Under the pieces are notes generated by a model that was not told the DNA's origin, made no database searches, and was given only the letters and a program-made list of their open reading frames with translations. From NCBI GenBank assembly GCA_900128395.1, contig LT649518.1, positions 1 to 22,224 of the forward strand: a DNA stretch of 22,224 nt. The letters are read 5' to 3'. A program made the position numbers and the translations under genes. How positions within the stretch are numbered: the first letter of the stretch is position 1; every line of letters begins with the position of its first letter. Of the stretch, positions 15,001 through 21,000 are shown in pieces. Source of the stretch: Stramenopiles sp. TOSAG23-2. Lineage: Eukaryota; Sar.

Positions 15001-18000
15001 ATTGTTCCAGTAACTTCATTGATATTAAACAAACCATCTACATCGCCAGCTGCAATGCTGTAAGCAATATTGTCAAGGTCAGGATCGTTACCATTTAAAG
15101 TTGCAATAGAAGACCCTGGCGCTATATCTTCTGCAACGTAAAATAGAGCAGATGTAACATTAGGCGGTCTATTGGAATTCATTATGGTAATATTCAAAGT
15201 AATTGTGTCCTCCAGCCCGTCCATATCGGTAGCTGTTACAATTAGTTGAATTTTACTTGCGCTCAAAGCTTGATTCACTACTAAAACAGCGCCACCACCG
15301 CTAACAGAGCTATTTTTCAAAATAAATTCGTTGCTTCCACCGGATACCTTGTACTTGATTTCGTCTCCATTATCTTCATCTTGAGCGAAAAGCATTGGAC
15401 CAACTTCTTCACCAACCTCGGTTTCCGAATAAATGTTTAAAGAAATAGTACCATCAACTCCTTCCGACAATTTAGGAAACGATGGAGCTTCGTTTTCGTC
15501 AACAATGAAGACCTCGGCATGTAAGCTTGCTGTTAGAGAAGGCTCGCCCCCATCTTCGACTAGTATTTCCATCGTATAATACCCACCTTTAAATTTTAAT
15601 GCATCGCTCTCAAAATTTAAATCATCATTAATTAAACTGAAAACATAACATGATGTTTGATATGTTGCGTTTAGTTCAAAAAGGTTACTTTCATCCATCA
15701 ATGTGACATTCATTTCGCCTTCTGCACCACTGTCTTCATCTATTGTACAAAATTGATCTTTCGTATTATTGGCATCGCTATGCGTAACACCATCTGTAGC
15801 TATAACGGGTGTAGAACCAATGGCACTATTTTCAACAATGTACCTTATATAATGATGTGGTGCAATCCGTGGTTTTTCATTTTCATCTATTACAAGTACG
15901 TGTGTTGAAATTTCTGCATACAAACCTTCATTATCAGTTGCACGAATTGTAATTCCATATGAACTTATTTTTTCGAAGTTCAAGTTGCTATTTCGCGCAA
16001 CTACGCCGATCCTGCCATCCTTCGGGTGGATGAAAAACATCCCCAAGCGATTAGTGTCGGTAATAGAATAAGTGTATGACGAAGCATGGTCTTCATCGGA
16101 AGTATATTTCATCAGTGGCTCAGAGATATATGAAGATGGTGCAGCATTTTCAGACACTGTAAAATTAAGTCCATCAGAACCAAAATCAATGACTGGGGTT
16201 TCCGCGACGTCTTGGACATGGACAATAATTCTCGCATTGCTTTGTTTTGCAGGTCCAAATTCGTTATATGAAATGATTACATACTTGTCATATAAGCTAC
16301 TGGAAGAGTCTAGTATTAATTTTACGCACATAGTGCATGTAGAATCTATAATAGCATCTGTAACATTTACGGATGTTGATCCAACCACAGCAGTAAAATC
16401 CCTAGGATCCGGTTGACCAGGTGAAATAACTCCATCGAATGTAAGTTTAATTCCGAAGTCGGAGATAAGACTAGCATTTACTAATTGTGTAGTTCCCCCA
16501 TCTTCCAATACATGAAGGTACGCGCGCGAGTTTTTTGACCAGTTTCCTCCCAAGGTTCCAATAATGTCAGCTGTTGTAAATGATTTTGCACCAAAATTGC
16601 TTGACGTATCCTGTACTTGGATATTCAAATCGAATGTTGTGGAAGCACTTTCAAAATTAAGGGCAGAAGAAGTTGCAACTGTAATTGTTCCGGCAGAATC
16701 GATATCAAATGCACCCGCATCGTTGCCTGATAAAATACTATATGCCATGTCTTGATTTCTATTATCCTCATCGAAAACTTCAATTGTTCCAACAACGATG
16801 CCATTTACTGAATTTTCGAGAACATCCAGTTCATACGTTACAATATGCGGAGCATCGTTACGATTGGTTACATAGACAATAACATCAAAAGTATCTATTA
16901 AACCAGCCGCATCGATTACATTAATTTTCAAGGGAAATCGAGATTCCACTTCGAAATTTAATTCAATATTACCAACCATCAATCGACCTTCACTATCAAT
17001 GTAAAATTGACCGAAATCATTTCCATTTAATATAGTAAAAAATAATGTATCGCCATCATTAGGATCAAAAGCATAAGAGTGTAAATCTACTATTGTATGC
17101 CCAGCTACTGAATCTTCAGGCACAAATAATGAGATTGGAACTCCCGGCGCAATAGGTGCTCTGTTTTTCATCGCTACATTTATGGTTACATTCTGATCTT
17201 TAGATCCTTCACTTGTAGCACGGACTGTAAGCGAATAAACCGATTGCCTAGAAAGCATTTTTAGGCGTTTTTTTACATATATAGTACCAGAACAGGAATG
17301 CACTCCGAAATATTCAGTATCCCCATATTCGATGGAAAATTTTATTTCCGATTCAGCCGTTGCATCGACAGTACCAACAACAGTGCCAACTCTACTTTCT
17401 TCAACAACCGTCATCGTAAACGTATTGTCCATTGTTGGATTTTCTAGTACATTTTCAATTGCTATAATTACGGACTTTGTAAATGACAAAGGCGGTGTCC
17501 CGGAATCTGTTACCATAATTTTGACGCCGACTGATGTTCGATCTTCATAATTTAATGAAGGAGTACTGTAATTTACTTTCAACAGATCACCATCGACATA
17601 AAACGGAGAGCCATTTTTTGTTGGCAATGGCAACGAATATGTAAAACTCTGCGATTGTAATGTATCTGGATCGCTTGATGAAATAGTTGTAACCACAGTC
17701 CCTGTTTCTGCATTTTCCATTACTGATGCATGTTCAGGACATTCGAAGAATACAGTTTCATTTACAGCAGGACTACCGATGTATGCATGTGTAACATTGC
17801 CTTTCTGCCCACATTTGTACGCAACAATATAATCTTCATCACAACCAGATTGCCTAGAAGGCGAAAGATTAAATTTATCTTCTTTTATTTGGTAATCACA
17901 ATATAGTTTTGTATCACATGATGATTGAATGTCTCGGCATACAGAATCCCTACACAGGCATGAACCGGCAGCTGTTTCGTTGCAAAATATTCCACCATTG

Positions 18001-21000
18001 CAGTTGCTTCCGTATTGCGCCCACAGTATTATTATTTTTCCAGAGGTAGCAATTGATGTGGGAGCTTCGTTTACATCCTCCACATCAATAATAACGTTTT
18101 CAATATGATGTAAGTTCCCAGAATCAGTTACTTTGATAGTCAACGCGTACGTTTGTTTCTCTTCATAATCCAAGTAATTCACGTTTTGAATCAATGATGA
18201 TCCAATAATTTCGAAAGGGCTATATGAATTTTTACGCATCTTTCTTCCTTGACGGAACCGACCGGATATCAATTCAAATGTATGTACCCAGTGTTGATCA
18301 AGAGTCTTATCAAGATCGATGGCAGATAAATTTGCTATCACCGTCCCTCGCTTTGAATTTTCTTTTATCGTATTTCTGCTCAAAGTAAGGCCTATAGGTT
18401 TTTCGTTAACGTCGTTTATTGTTATGTTGAACGCTTTTGAGATGGTATATGTCCCATCATTGCTTTCAACTTTTATCACAACATATTGATCATTTTCAAA
18501 ATCAATAGCATTCGAAAGGGATTGCAATTCATTCTCAACAATTTTGAAATGCTCAGTACCCTGTAAAAGTGAATATGTATGGACGTCATCTTGATTTTCA
18601 TCTTCAGTGAAGAATGATACAATTTTTACACCGTCTCTTGAATTTTCATCAACTGAGGCCCTTCCAATGATTCCAATGTTCGTCGGTGGCAATTGATTTG
18701 GTACCACCTGTAAATGGAGAGTGCCATATACAGGAACTTCGTCATAAAAACCACTTCGACCTTCAAAATTGATATCGTAAAAACCTTCAGAATTTTGAGC
18801 TGGTGTCCATACGAAATCACCTTTTAATTCGCCTATGCCTTGACCGGTAAATTGATGATTCGTAATAGGACTAACAATAAGTCCAGCACGCATTGATACA
18901 TGATTCTCCCACGCATCAGCCTTTAGTTTCACGTAACGACCTTTCACGGCAGTATCAAAGTACACGTTAACTTTATCATCTCCACTGGAAGGTTCACAAT
19001 TGTACTGGCCAACATCTGTCCATGTGGTTTGATTTACCATCGAATTGCCGATGCTTACTTGAATTTGCGTTACCTTTTGATTATCATACCTACCTTTTGC
19101 TCTACCCATAATGACCGCACCAACGATATAATACTCTTTCAGCGCGTCAATAATCATGTATTCATTTTCCTCGTTTTTCGTTTCAGCACTCCATGCTTGT
19201 TTTGAATCCAACGTGGATCTTGCATGCCCTGTACCTTTCGCGTTCTTACTCCACACCGATGAGTAGTAACGATTAAATTCACCAGGATTAATTACTTGTG
19301 AATTTTTAACGAGATCTATTAATGCTGGTAATGGTGGTTCAAAAGTGGCGCTTGATGGAGTATTAGAAGCAATCAAACGCAACGATGAAAATGCATTAAC
19401 ATCTTTAATTACAATAGGTACTCTAATGGTCTCGCCAGTTTTCACTTCTACAACTGTTGTTGGGATACCACTTAAAGTTGGTGATTGATCCGCGACACAT
19501 AGTTCTCCTTGCTCATGCATCATATACAAATCCCAATCAGCGTCAGTAACATAGCTGGTGTCTTTATCGCTGTACCTTTGATTGCAAAAAAAATCTGGAG
19601 CAGATCCACCTACATCCATTCCATTATATATTGGTCTGTAACATCTACTTGGCATATCTTCTCGATTTCCGACTCCTCCTGGAAATATTTTACACGCCAA
19701 AAATTTTGTATCTGCATATTTCAAATTGCTTGAAATCGCATCAAAAGTTTGCATTGCAGTCGTTGCTACTTGAACACCTTTTGATTCTTTCGTGTATGTA
19801 ATAGTTTGTATTAATTCCGACGTAAGAATGGTCGCATTTTGAATATTTTCGTTACTATCTATCAATTCTATCAAAGCACCTTTGAGCCGTGTATTGTAGC
19901 CACCATCTGCACGATTATATAGAACAATCTTGGAAATTGCAACTTCGCTTGGTAATGTAAATTCGGCCCACGAACCAATATTATTAACAACATCGTCCTT
20001 ATTGGTACTGAAAAAGTTCGAATTTCCTCCTGTTTTATCAAAAACAACATTGTCAATTGCAAAAGATTCATCGTTTTTGCCCTGATTTAACTTAGTTGTC
20101 ACAACAACTGTTGCATCTGATTTTGTAATCATTTTCGTGCAACTTACACGCACATGTTGATCTGGCCAATGCGAATGACCGCATACTTTCACTCTTCCAG
20201 GTTTTCCTTGACGAATCCATTTAAATTTAGGATCAAACGTATCTCCATCGACGATCCAATCACACTCTTCATCATTAATTTTTATTATTGCTTTCTCTCC
20301 ATCCCATGAATCAAGGGCTATGAAATCCAGCGTTATCGTGTATGACTCCCCCGGGGTAAGACCAGTGAATGTTTTTTCAATCTTATCGTTTTTCCCAGTT
20401 TTTTTGTATCCTCCACATATGTTGCCGTAAGTACCACAATCTGTAATTTCCTTACAACTCCATCCATTCATATCATTGCTACTGAAATCGGATTCATAAC
20501 CACTGCCTAAACCAGATGGAGAGCTTGCAACTAATCCCTTGACACCGTCAAAAGCTTTGCTAGCAGTATAATCTAAACTGAGATCATCAGGATTATAATA
20601 CTGCGACGATAATGCCCCTGTAGCGGATGAAAGATCAATTTTATTATTATCATTGTCGTAAATTTCAAATTCCATTAGATGCAAAAACTCATTTTCAGCG
20701 CGATGAATAAATCTAATTTTATTTGTATTTTCATTAACTACAGGAATTCCCTTACCAAGGCTGACTTTATAAACGGCATTTTCCCAACCACCTCCTGCAA
20801 TGTCCATAATACCATCGCACCCATCAATTATTAAGTTTAAGTTGTTGTCGCTCCTACCGCCCGAAGATTTTGTGGAAGATATTAAACCATATTTTTGTGC
20901 ATGAGTTGAAGAATACTCTTCTAATGGTCCCGTACATTCCATTGAATATTTCCAATCATAAATACTTGCTCGAAGTGTATCTCCAATTTCCCAATAGCAT

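Noticed and set aside
16072-16416. Plus-strand open frame of 114 codons within the minus-strand gene
   Set aside because: It is antisense to cadherin repeats 6-7, with no independent support.
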